In this document: positions 27,061-39,416 of the stretch, one piece after another | Layout: every line of letters begins with the position of its first letter | Numbering within the stretch: position 1 is the first letter of the stretch | DNA from: Solen grandis | Taxonomy: Eukaryota > Mollusca > Bivalvia > Adapedonta > Solenidae | DNA: 64,000 nucleotides | Assembly (NCBI GenBank): GCA_021229015.1 | Contig: CM037795.1 | Coordinates: 15,047,362 to 15,111,361, forward strand | Direction of reading: 5' to 3' | Notes under the pieces: model-generated | The model's input: the letters and a program-made list of their open reading frames with translations, nothing else | What the model was told of the DNA's origin: nothing | Database searches by the model: none | Position numbers and translations under genes: made by a program

Positions 27061-28238
27061 GTGGAAAGTGACACTGTCCATGCCATATGTAACAATTTAC
27101 AGTTCAGAATACCATTTATTGACATTTTACCATGTCAATCTCTTAATATTATGGATGCAGTGGACAACTCAACTCAGACATTGGCTCAAGTGGAACTAAG
27201 AGAACTCAGACAAAGCCAGAGACAAGACCCAATTATAGGTGTTTGGCTGAAGGCGACACTTGATAAAGCATTTCCCAAAAGACATATTATTGCAGGAAAC
27301 AAGCAACACCAAACCATGTCAAGACACTTTGATAAGTTTGTCTTCAAACGTGGTGTTTTATACAGGGAAATAGTTGTAAATGAGGAAAGAATTCAACAAC
27401 TGGTGTTACCATCACGTTACAAGGATAAAGTTTCACAGTCTTTGCATAGTGACATGGGACATCCAGGAAGGGAGAGGACAATATCACTTATAAAGGACAG
27501 ATTCTATTGGCCAGCCTACACAATAGACGTGAACAACTGGATAGACAGATGTGACCGATGCTTGAGAAGGAAATCAGCCACCACAAGCAGAGCCCCACTA
27601 GTTAACATTAAGACTTTTTATCCGTTGGAGTTGGTAAGTGTGGATTTTTTAAGGTGGATGAGTGTAGAGGTAGTATAAGGAACATTTTAGTAATTACAGA
27701 TCACTTCACCAAATACGCAGTTGCTGTTGCCACCAAGAATCAAACAGCCAGAACAACAGCGGAAGCTCTTCTAAATCATTTTATATACAATTTTGGCATA
27801 CCATCTAAATTATTATCTGACCAAGGAGCAAATTTTGAGTCCGATTTGATTAAGGAAATGTGTAAACTCATGGGAATTGAAAAGGTTCGAACAACAATTT
27901 ACCGACCGCAGTGCAACGGAATTTCAGAGAGATACAATAGAAGTCTTCTAGACATGTTAGGAACATTAAAGCCTGAACAAAAGGAAGATTGGAAAAGTCA
28001 CCTTCCAGCACTAGTTTTTGCTTATAATGCAACGAAGCACACATCTACTGGTTATTCCCCATTTGAGTTGATGTATGGCAGAAAAGCTAGATTACCAGTT
28101 GATACTCTTTTTGGCATCGAGAATGACACTCAGATTTCTACTGACTATGTTAAAGATTTGAAACAAAAAATGGAACATACAAGGAGCATTGTAAACAAAA
28201 TTTTAGAAAAGTCACAAGAGATACAGAAATTAAACTAA
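27061..28238 (+). pseudogene. Integrase, frameshifted
   Basis: Inserts the DNA copy into the host genome. The HHCC zinc region is visible (His codons from 27444, CX2C at 27550-27561). The catalytic triad is D at 27643, D at 27819 and E at 27927, giving the expected 35 residues between the second D and the E. A frame change near 27650, immediately after the first catalytic aspartate, splits the core. Two TAA codons (28236 and about 28266) interrupt the link to the C-terminal region. The family assignment is secure; the copy is not functional as read. Confidence 0.9.
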
Positions 28239-28862
28239 GACAAAAAGGCAAAAGCTATAGATTTATAAATAGGAGACAGAGTTCTAGTAAAAATATTGGC
28301 TTTTTCAGGCCCACATAAGATAGCAGACAGATTTGAGCAAGACATTTATGAAGTAGTGAAACGACCAAACAAGGATATCCCAGTGTTCATCGTGAAGGCA
28401 CCAAACGGTACAGAGAGAAAGCTGCATAGAAATCACCTGTTACCAGTAAAGGAGAAAATAGTGGAAGACCAAAAAGAAAGCAAAGAGAAGCAGAGACCAG
28501 TGCCACAACCCCGCAGGTTGAAGCCAAAGGTCTTGGCAGATAATAAGAAAACAGATGATCAGTCAAGAGAGTCTGAAGTCCAGAGAACAGAGGTAGTAGA
28601 GGCAAAATATGAGGAATCAAGTGATTCAGAAGAGGAAAGTGAAGAAGAAGTAGCAGTGGTAACAGAACTAGACGGTACAGGTGAGGCTACACCAGGACCT
28701 CCGGTGGCAGTGCCGAGAAGGTCAAAAAGGGTAAGAAAGAAACCCGACTGGTATGGTTCCTATCAGGTTGGCCAGCAGCAAACTGTTAATAAAATATTGG
28801 ATGTTCAATTGATGAACAATAAATTACTGAACGACCTATTGAAGTCAACAAAATTTTTTTAA
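28239..28862 (+). pseudogene. Integrase C-terminus (GPF/Y-like module) and acidic/basic tail
   Basis: An open frame from 28296 has SGPHKIADRF, matching the GPF/Y-type module that follows the integrase core in many Ty3/Gypsy elements. It is followed by a long low-complexity tail with glutamate/serine runs and a basic patch (RRSKRVRKKP). An earlier part of the module (GDRVLVKI) is in the same frame upstream of the ATG but separated from the core by stops. The tail has no recognised chromodomain. Confidence 0.75.
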
Positions 28863-29451
28863 CTGTACTGACCACAAATTATTCCATTTTGTAAATTGTA
28901 ATTGTATTCTATGCATTTTATTTCCCCTAGGATTTCTGCTTGAAATATTTTGTTTATTTCAGGTGAAAGAAATCTTTGGCCGGGGGGAGGGGATATAATA
29001 AAGTATTAAAATTTGTTTAGAAATATTTTCATGTATTAAATTAACTTTTTTTTTTTAATTCATATTTTTATTACAGATGATAGATGAGAGCTGTTGATAG
29101 TATATTTTATAGAATATTAGTTCCCAGATTGATTTTGGACACGGTATAGCACAGGCAAAGGATGTTTTTTTGTTTTGTTTTTCAGGTTAACCTTTGATAC
29201 ACATGAAAACTATAAGTTATTACTAATTATAACTTGTTTCAGGGAATAGTTAACTGAGAGATCAAGAGTTAAATTGTTACATTTTATTCTTTTTATTGAT
29301 AGCGCTGTAGGATTAGCGGTTCGGGGTTTGTAGGACTGAAGTAGTCATGGGTGTGTGTTCCAGCTTCGTCTTGTTTTTATTAGTTTAGTAGTATATGTTT
29401 CTCTTTGGAGAGATCAGTCAGGAGACTGATTCTTTTCAAAGAGGGGGAGTA
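28863..29451 (+). other. Retrotransposon 3' non-coding region with polypurine tract
   Basis: No open frame; T-rich. The polypurine tract AAAGAGGGGGAG (29438-29449) stands two bases before the right LTR, as expected for plus-strand priming. No envelope gene is present. Confidence 0.8.
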
Positions 29452-30280
29452 TGTAGTAGGTCGAAGTTTTCGCTTAGACGACAACGATATTGTTTAAAGG
29501 GTAAAGGTCAGTTGTTTAGACCTTCCCGTCAGCTGTTTTGCACTTCCGTTGTTTTATAGCTTATCGCGGCTAGATGGTTGTGTTTTGGTAAGTTTTATCA
29601 AGGTAATCCTTATCGGAAAAATGGTGTCATTTGTCTTTCTTTTCAAAATTCGTTTCTAAGTATCTGTTCTTGCTTTACATCTATCTATTTCGGTTCTATT
29701 ATTAATATTTATTATAATATTTGAGTTATAACTTGGGCTATGAATCTCGATATGGAAATTGGCGTCGACAATGTATTTAACAGTGTAGTTGACTAATTCA
29801 CATTCATTTTAATCCTCATAGCCACACCACCAGTCCATCTTTCACCGAAGCACCACGAAAGGGAGCATTCCATGAAAGCGCATTTCTTGTAAGTATGTTA
29901 TTAAATGTATTCCATGTTTATTATGTGCATTGAATAATGCAGAGACGATTGATTCACTTGTGTATTGTTACATTGGTTTAAATTGATTCCCGTCTAAAGA
30001 GCCTCTCAGCGTTATAAAAAAAACAACAACTATTTTTTATATAATTATAGAGCAAGGTATCCCTGTCATGTGTGCAGCCATTGTAATGATTATTATTTAT
30101 TAGGCTGTTGTAAACTATTATTGTATTATTGTATTCTATCTATTGCATACCATCTTACAGGGAGTTGTAGCCAGGATTCTACGGAGCATTCTGAGAGACC
30201 ATTCATTGTGAAAATTTTCAATAAAAACTATGACCAATGCTATGTGTTTTTGAGAACTCGGTTCCCCCCGGAGTGTTACA
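29452..30280 (+). repeat. Right long terminal repeat
   Basis: 829 bp, same start and end as the left LTR. It is followed directly by TAAA, the target duplication, and by sequence matching copy A from about 4852. Confidence 0.95.
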
Positions 30281-32349
30281 TAAATTTAAAAAAGAATTTT
30301 ACCATATAAGAATATATAAGAAAAAAGTGCATACAGGTTTTGAAAAAGACAATAATGTAATGCCCAATCATTACTAATTTTTCTTACCTTTGTATTTGTC
30401 TTTGGGTTGGATCAATTTGTATCTGCTATTTGTATCTATTTGTATCTGATTTGCAGCGTCTCTGACAAATCACATAAATTTTGACAGTTGCCTGACTTAT
30501 CTGCCAGCAAAGTAGCCAAATTAATGCATTACGCCAGGAATATTCTCTTCACCTCCGTGTCACATTTGCAATCGGTCTCGATGTGAACGTAATCCATTGT
30601 GTAATGTCTGTATTTAGATATTCAGTGTGGTTTAGATGTCATTTCCAGCTTGATTCACTTTTACAAGTTATAATTAAGGATTATGCCAAGTAAATCCGTT
30701 TGATTATTGGTAGAACATTGTATTTTTAAAAGTTTTAATCTGCAAACTGCCTATTACACGAGGGCGACCATTTTGTTTACATCTTTGGGTTGCCCTGTGT
30801 ACTGTAATGTACTGTACTATATTGATAAAAAAATTAAAAATTAAATTATTGTCATCACTTGTTTAGCTAGTAATATCATATATATGATATAAGTAAAAAG
30901 TTTATTTTGCAATTTATATGATTAATACATATCTGTAAACTGATATTTTCCGAAAATGCTTCAATTAAGGTGAAAGCGAAAGTAGGATAGTTTTCGAAAA
31001 TTCTACAATTGGGTTTAAATTTGTATTTTTGATGTAACTTCCTTATACTTTAATCAATTTTAAAACTCTAAGTACCAAAGTAATCGTCTTGAAATTCTCT
31101 ACATCTCACACACTTAATGTGTGCACTTATTTCGAAGAGTTTTAAGATATAAGCCTTAAAACTTTGACAACACGGCAGAATCGCTGAAATCCTACATGTT
31201 TAAATTCTTATGTTTGATCTAACTTGATGTAACTTCCTTATACTTTGATCAATTTCATAACTTCAGGTACCAAAATAATCGTCTGAAATTCTGTACATTT
31301 CACACGCTTTATGTATAGGAAATTCAATACTTTTTGAGGTACAATCTCTTAAACCTCCTGTAAAATGAAAAAATCACCAAAACTATATGCACGAATTTCT
31401 TTTTTTCCCATTACTCCATGAATCTATGGCCAATCATTAAACTTTAAGCATCAAAAGAACGGCCAAACATTGCTCTACAAATAGAATTCATCATTATATT
31501 TTCAATTTTCAAAGGTTTTCGAGGTATAAACTGTTAAACCCACTGGGGTTAACAAATTTTCATTTTTCCGCCATAACTCAACCGATTTAACCCCGATTAT
31601 CAAAAACTAAATATCATCTGAAAGGTCTTTCTAAGCACTACAAATTATACGCATAGTGTCTCGATAGAATATTTACCGTTTTTGAGATATTTAAGGATGA
31701 CCAAAAACACGATAATTGATATATGACCTTGCCCTTTCGGGATATTCCGGACACGGAAGTGACATGGCTCCATAGAATCTAATATTGCATCTTCAGACAA
31801 AATTTCAAGCAAATCATACAAAAAATAAAGCCTACAGGGCTTAAAAACCGTTAAGTTTTAATACGAAAGTTTTATTATCATTATGACGTCATGTTTTCAG
31901 AATGTGAAGAAGACCTAGAGACTAATATTCAGTCCAAATATCGGCTTTCTAGCTCTTATGGAAGCGATTTTATACGCATTTGAAATTTGACGTCATTAGT
32001 TCGAATCTTAGATTCGCCATAAAACCTTTGCCTTTTCGAATATGGAAACACGGACACGGAAAGACACAACTAGAGCCTAACATACACATTCTGTGAAATT
32101 TTGATGAAAATCGGTCCAGAAATAATGGCTGTAGACCGCGTACAATCCTTTTCAGCTGACGTCGAATTCATTGCATTCGAAAGCTCATGATTTGAAATAT
32201 ATGCCATAAAACTTTCATTGTTCTCAGTCAATGGCAACACCTCAAAATTAACACAAATATAAGAGGAAGAAAAAAAGAATAATAAGAATAATAAAAAAAC
32301 AGTACAAACCCAATAGGACTTTCTGCCAGTAGGCAGAAAGTCCTAATAA
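30281..32349 (+). repeat. Family D long unit, copy B, right part
   Basis: Resumes the alignment with copy A (about 4852-6889). It ends in AGTACAAACCCAATAGG with a perfect hairpin tail GGACTTTCTGCC / GGCAGAAAGTCC (about 32317-32343), and the next head abuts it. Confidence 0.75.
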
Positions 32350-34408
32350 TAACTAGATTTCGTTTGCACGGCAAACGATAGGACTTTCTGCAAACCTTTA
32401 AAATCTCAAAATTAAAAAAAATATGCAGAAAATATAAGGTTTCTAGAGTTTAACCTATACATTCTTTTAAAATTTTAGACGAATTCATCAATTCATGATG
32501 TCTGCAGAGTGCTTACAAACTTTTTGATCTGACGTCTATTCTGATGTCATATGAATAAGAATATTATTGCGTATGAAAATTCAGCATATTTAACATATGC
32601 CATAATATTTTTGTAATTCTGGACCATTGGGATCGCATTGAATTTATTGCACCAAAAATGAAAACATATTATAATCCCATTACGTCAAATGACGTCTAGC
32701 CTATGGAAATCTAAAGAAAACGTTTTGAATTACAACAGGTTTGAATATCAGCTTTTACCTCGAATAGGGTCTCTGAAATACTAAACTTAATTTCGATGTC
32801 ATATTTTTGAAACTTGGTTTCACCACAAAACCTTGGTCTTTTCAATATTTTGAAAACGAAAGTAAGGATGTACAACAAAACCCTTCCTTTTTCAAATTTG
32901 GTAAAACGGAGACGGATTTGGACATCTAAAGCGTAACATACACATTCTGTGAAATTTTGATGAAAATCCGTCCTAAAATAATGGCTGTAGACCGCGTACA
33001 AACTTGTGTAGACAACATCAAGTTTGATGTCATATGATGTCATAGACATAAGAAAATCAATAAAATTAAATCTTCATTACCTTAAATATATGCAGAAAAT
33101 TTGTCATGCCCCTGGGACCTATATAGAAATTAACGCATAGTTATCAGAAGTTATTTTTGACCTTATGACGTCATATGACGTCAAATGACGTTCGCCCTGA
33201 CTGAATAGAAGGAAGTCATATTCAGTCCAAATATCAACATTTTAAGTCATCTGGAAGCGATTTTATACGTTTTTGAAATTTGACGTCAATGGTTCGAATC
33301 TTGGATTCGCGATAGAACCATTGCTTTTTTGAATTTGGAAAACGAGCACCAGGATACACAACTAGAGCATTACATATGCCTTCTGTGAAACTTAAGTGTA
33401 AATCGGTCCAGAAATATTGTCTGGATACTGCATAAACCCTTTTGGACCTGACGTTAAATCAGACGTTATATGACGTTACATTAATATGAAATACCTTGCA
33501 TTCAAACGCACATGGATTAATGTATAAGCCATTAAATTTTAATGGTCCTGAGAACTTTACAACATATTTAAATTAACGCATAGATATCGAAAATTCTTTT
33601 TGACCTTATGACGTCATATGACGTCAATTGACGTTAATTATCACAAAATATATAGTACACTTAAAGACTTATAATCTTTCCAAATATCATATTTCTAGCT
33701 CATCTGGAAGCTATTTTATACGCATTTGAAATTTTATGTCAAAAGTTCGAATCTTGGATTCGCCATAAAAATCTTTGCCTTTGCGAATTTGGAAAAACGG
33801 ACACCGAGATACACAACTGGAGCGAAACATACACATTCTGTAAAAATTTTATGAAAATCAGTCCATAAATAATGGCTGTAAGCCGCGTACAAACATTTTA
33901 AGACGACGTCAAATTTGACGTCAAATCACGTCATAAGCAAATATAAATTTACATGTAAACTTTAGACATTTCTCTTCATATCATGACGTCATATGACGTC
34001 AGATGACAATCATCTTCTGAAAAGTCCAAATATCATCTTTCTAGCTCATCTTTAAGCGATTTTATACGCATTTGAAATTTGACGTCAATTGTTCGAATCT
34101 TGGATTCGCGATAGAACCATTGTCTTTTCGAATTTGGAAAAACGGACACAGAGATGCACAACTAGAGCCTAACATACACATTCTGTGAAAAATTGATGAA
34201 AATCGGTCCAGAAATAATGCCTGTAGACCGCGTACAAACTTTTTCAGTTGACGTCAAATCTGACGTTATTTGACATCATATGAATATGAAATTTATCGCA
34301 TCTGAAAGGTCATGGTATGAAATATAAGCCATAAAATTTTCATTGTTCTGGGCCAATGGCAACACATTGAAATTAACACATATATAAGAGGAAGAAAAAA
34401 AGAATAAG
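32350..34408 (+). repeat. Family D unit 7
   Basis: Head at 32350-32391 has the same TCGTTTGC/GCAAACGA hairpin as copies A and B, and the first 500 bases resemble theirs. CRE-type modules of about 430-450 bp follow, with TGACGTCA clusters at about 33170, 33610 and 33985. The end is a GAAGAAAAAAAGAATAAG tract. Confidence 0.75.
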
Positions 34409-37036
34409 AACTAGATGTCATTCGTTTAAACGAATGATAGGACTTTCTGCAACATCTGCTTTATATAGTATATATAGAAGATGACATAATAGATAATATG
34501 TCCAAATTGCAACTTTCTATCTCCTCTATTTCTATATAAAATAGTACAAATAGAACACATTCTGTGAATTTTAATAAAAGTCCGCCCATATCTTGCACAT
34601 GTAGTTTACATACAAAATTTATACTATGTCATATGACATGAAAGAAAAATGAAACAGTGTTCAAATGTAAGTTTCTAACTTTCATCACACATAGAATTTC
34701 ATCACTCCAGCTCAGTTGTAACCTTGTTTAATTTTAGCCTCAGTAGGAAGAAGTATTGGATATTTGTATAGTGCTATATCCTTTCGACACCTGTAACGTA
34801 GTTAAACGTATTTAGCGATTTTGGCGTGTTTGGGCTTCCGTAGTTTTGCCATAAATTCCTGGAATTTCGAACTATGGTGATATTTTGAAAGGTAACATCC
34901 CAGCCTACAAACTGATGCAATATGAATATCGTAAGCATAACAATGCAGTTTTTAGATGGTCTAAAATGTGGGGCTGCGTGTGAACTTTTCAAGGCTTGCA
35001 AACTGCTCGCTAGCTACATAGTGTTGCAAATACGGATTTTTGTCTTGTGCCGTTGTACATGTATTAACTGCAATGCTTATTTTGGAAACAGTCAACATTC
35101 GACAAAAAAAAAAAAAAAAAAAAAAAAAATCAAGATGTAGCTCATCAATTGCAATTTAATATATATATTTTTTTTTTAAGTCGTTGCGCAAGTATTTAAG
35201 CTTGGTGACCCCTGCGTGTGACCTTTTCCATATTTTTATGATGCATGATTATGAAATATCTTATTTTCCATGTAACTTTCTTATATGAAGTCCAATTTCA
35301 ATAAACTTGGTACCGTTAGAAAGCTCTTAAAACATACTACATTTTATACGCATAATGTATAAACTTATCTTCAGTCGTTTCTGAGATATTGACTGTTAAA
35401 CCTCAAGAAAACAGCATATTATCAGCAAAATTAGCTTCATTTCATTTAGTTTTTTTGCTTAAAACTTTGTATTGCGTAAACCAATTTTAATAAACTAAAT
35501 ATCTTTGGAAACGTCAATTATTCAGCTATAATTCTTATTCATACATATATTTACAAAAATCGATATTTACTGAGATATGGCTACATATATGCAGTAGGGG
35601 TGAAATCAAAATTTCCTCACGTGCCTAATAACCCATAAAAATTTCATCGTACTAGGACTATTGCAACATATTAAAATAAGCGTTTAGTTAGGAAGAAGAA
35701 AAGAATAATAATAATAAACAAATGACGTCACGTGACGTCAAATGACGTTTATATTCACATAATTGTTAAGACACCCAGAGACCTACTAACTGACAAAATT
35801 TCAACTTTCTATCCCAAATAGGACAGTTTTTATAAGCATTTAAATATTGACGTCATTGGTTCGAATCTTGGATCAGCCATGTATGCTTGGACTATTCGAA
35901 TTTTGAAAAACGGACACCGCTATACACAATAAGAACTTAATTTACACATTCTGTGAAAATTTGATAAAAATCGGCCCATTAATAATGGCTCTGGACCGTG
36001 TACAAACTTTCTTAGTCAATTTCAAATGTGACGTCATATGACGTCATAGACTTCTGAAAATCATTGAAATCGAAATTTCAGCATCTGAAGCATGCGGCAT
36101 TAAATTTTCATTGCCCTTCGAAAATTTCAATATATAGAAATAATTTTGTTAGAATTAGAAATTCATTATCATATAATGACGTCACGTGACGTCATATGAC
36201 ATTTATTTTCACAAAATGTTTAAGACTCCCAGAGGCCTATATACTGACCCAATATCATCTTTCTATCTCAAAAAGGACCGATTTTATAAGAATTTGAAAA
36301 TTTACGACCTTGGTTCGAATCTTGGAATCGCTATAGAACCTTGGACTGTTCGAATTTTGAAAAGCGGACACCGGGATGCACAACTAGAACTTAATATACA
36401 CATTCTGTGAAAATTTGATGAAAATCGGTTCATTAATAATAGGTCTGGACCGCGTACAAACTTTTGTAGCTTATTTCAAGTGTGACGTCATATGACGTCA
36501 TAGAGATATGAAAATCATAGAAATCAAAATAACATTTCTTGGAGAATAAGACATCAAAATTTCATTGTCCTTGGACCATATTAACATATATAATTATGAG
36601 TTAAAAATTAGAAATTTGATGACGTCATATGACGTCACAAGACGTCCATTTTCACAAAATATTTAAATCTATCGGAGGTCTATATACTGACAAAATATCA
36701 ACCTTCTGTCTCATTTAGGGACGATTTTATGAACATTTATCAATTTGACGTCCTTGGTTTGAATCTTGCATTCGCCATAGAACCTTGTGCTTTTCGAATT
36801 TTGAAAAACGGACAACGAGATGCACAACTATAACTTAATATACACATTCTGTGAAAATTTGATAAAAATCGGTTTATTAATTATCGCTCTGGACCGCGTA
36901 CAAACTTTTGTAGCAAATTGCCAAGTGTGACGTCATATGACGTCATAGGCATATGAAAATTATAGAATTTTTTAATTACATGAATAACCTCAAATTTCAT
37001 TCTCCTAAGACAAAAAATAATAATAATAATAATAAA
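34409..37036 (+). repeat. Family D unit 8
   Basis: Head at 34409-34450, hairpin TCATTCGT/ACGAATGA with loop TTAA. Bases about 34450-35270 are AT-rich and mostly unassigned, with a long poly(A) run at about 35102-35128. A TTCCATGTAACTTTC module follows at 35270. Modules opening with TGACGTCACGTGACGTCA or TGACGTCATATGACGTCA start at about 35723, 36178 and 36620. Confidence 0.7.
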
Positions 37037-39416
37037 AACTAGATTTCATTCGTTGATACGAATGATAGGACTTTCTGCTAACATTGAAAAATATAAAGAT
37101 TAATACCGGTAGAAAGAATATATATTAAATTCCCTACCTTTTACTTTTTTTTCGGATGGACTTCTCATGCATGAACTTTGTGAAATAAGCCATATGGCAA
37201 AAATAAATAAATCTTTATTTTGATATCGCCTTCTTATAACTTGACCAATTTTAGTATTCTAGGTTTTAAAATAAATAGCCTGAAAATCCCGACAATTCCA
37301 TTGTAACATATTTGGGTGTAGTTTTATAGGTATTCAAAATATAAGCAATTAAACTTAAACCTCTTATTTCTGCATATCAATTTTTTTTTCGTGTACAGTC
37401 GCGGGAATAAAATAGTAAATGCTACCATGCAATAGAATCGTCGACGCGTGTAGCCTCGTGAGTTAAATTGCAATAACGCTTGTACATACATACGATCGAG
37501 ACGACTGTATTACACAAAGTTACTCCATTTTGCGCTTTACAGACAAATTAGCTTGCAGCGTCTTGAACGGATGACATATGTTGATCATTTTGTTTCAAAC
37601 GTTTACACTTATACACGCTCATGGTATCTCAAGCTGGCCATAAAATTACATTGTACATATATTTTCACATAGGTTATCATTTATCATTAATTTGGAATAT
37701 ACATGTAGCTTGTACAACATTTATCGATTGATGCAAGTCGGGAAATTACAATGTTTCAACAACGGTCTAAATGACATGTGTCAAAACGCTCAAAGGATTA
37801 TGGGAACGCAATACTGCAACTGATATGTATAAGTTACGTAAATAAAATGATTTGACAAAATATTAAATCATTGTCAACACTTGTTTAGTATTTCAGTCAT
37901 TTGGAGACGATGTCTACTTAATGCAGTTATAGTGCTGCCACACTGCAGTATCACGCCGTAGACATGTGGCATGATACCACACCCAGTCACATTATCCTGA
38001 TACCGAGCCAACCAGTCCTGCAACTACCCTTATATGCTGAGCGTCAAGCAAGGGAGCTATAACAGTACCATTTTTTACGACATTGGTAGCGAACCCACGA
38101 CTTCCCGTTCCCGAGGCGGACGCTCTAACCACTCGGACACCGGGAACGGTACACTTGTTAAGCTAGTAATATCAATATGATATAAGTAAAAAGTTTTGTT
38201 TTTTTTATAATTTATATGACTAATACATATTTGTAAACTTACATTTTCCGAAAATGCTTCAATTAAGGTGAAAGCGAAAGTAGGATATTTTATGAAAATT
38301 CTTACAATTGGGTTTAAATTCTTATTTTTGATGTAACTTCCTCATAATTTGATCAATTTCAAAACTTTAGGTACCAAAATAATTGTCTTAAAATTCTCTA
38401 CATTTCACACGCTTTATCTATAGGAATATTTTTAATATGTTTTGAGATACAAGCTCTTAAACCTCCTGAAAAATGAAAAATTCACCAAAGCCATTACTCC
38501 ATGAATCTTAGGTCAATCATTGAACTTTAAGCATCAGATGAACGACCACACATTGCTCTACAAATAATATTCAATATCATATTTTCAAAAATCAAAGGTT
38601 TTCGAGATATAAACTGTTTAACACACTGAGGGTTACCGATTCAACCATAACTCAACCGATTCAACCCCGATCACCAAAAACTAAATATCATCTGAAAGGT
38701 CTTTCTAAGCACTACAAATTATACGCATAGTGTCTCGATAGAATATTTACCGTTTTGTAGATATTTAAGGCCGAAGAAAAACCCGATAATTGATATATGA
38801 CCTTGACCTTTGGGATTTTCCGGAAACGGAAGTGACATGGCTCCATAGAATCTAATACTGCATCTTCAGACAAAATTTCAAGCAAATAATACAAAAAATA
38901 AAGCCTACAGGGCTAAAAAACCATTAAGTTTTAATACGAAAGTTTTATTAGCATTATGACATCATGTGACGTCATATGGCGTTCATCTTTTTATAATGTA
39001 AAGAAAACCTAGAGGCAAATATTCAGTTCAAATATCAGCTTCCTAGCTCTACTGGAAGCGATTTTATACGCATTTGAAATTTGACGTCATTAATTCGAAT
39101 CTTGGATTCGCCATAAAATATTTGTCTTTTCGAATTTGGAAATACCGACACCGAAAGGCACAACTAGAGCCTAACATACATATTCTGTGAAATTTTTATG
39201 AAAATCGGTCCAGAAATAATGGCTGTAGACCGCGTACAAACTTTTTCACCTGACGTCAAATCTGACGTTACATGACGTCATATGAATATAAAATTCATTG
39301 CATCCGAAAGCTCATGGTTTGAAATATATACCATTAAATTTTCATTGTTCTGAGTCAATGGCAACACCTCGAAATTAACACAAATATAAGAGGAAGAAAA
39401 AAAGAATAATAAGAAG
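37037..39416 (+). repeat. Family D unit 9 with partial long-unit content
   Basis: Head at 37037-37078 (TCATTCGT/ACGAATGA). Bases about 37180-37800 contain no feature I recognise. From about 37850 to 39400 the sequence matches the last 1.6 kb of copies A and B, interrupted by a SINE (37888-38150). Confidence 0.7.
37888..38150 (-). mobile_element. tRNA-derived SINE, minus strand
   Basis: On the minus strand a tRNA-like head (GTGTCCGAGTGGTTAGAGCG, then a GTGGGTTCGCTACC B-box-like block) leads into a body shared with the element at 60967-61254. A target duplication close to CACTTGTTTA flanks it (37878-37887 and about 38152-38160). The paralogous sites at about 5290 and 30850 are uninterrupted. 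The 3' end of the SINE appears truncated. Confidence 0.85.

Larger units (their letters stand above)
20988..30280 (+). mobile_element. Ty3/Gypsy LTR retrotransposon, defective
   Basis: A complete element of 9.3 kb: left LTR, tRNA primer site, long leader, gag with a CCHC knuckle, protease, reverse transcriptase, RNase H, integrase with a GPF/Y-like C-terminus, polypurine tract and right LTR. The domain order (integrase after RNase H) is that of Ty3/Gypsy. No envelope-like frame lies between integrase and the right LTR. It is flanked by a 4-bp duplication TAAA (20984-20987 and 30281-30284), confirmed by the unoccupied site in copy A at about 4845-4855. Several frameshifts and in-frame stops mean this copy cannot encode its own enzymes. 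The clade within Ty3/Gypsy is not assigned. Confidence 0.95.

Noticed and set aside
28863..29451. Envelope-like gene expected if the element were an errantivirus-type retrovirus
   Set aside because: No open frame of useful length and no signal peptide or membrane segment between integrase and the right LTR.
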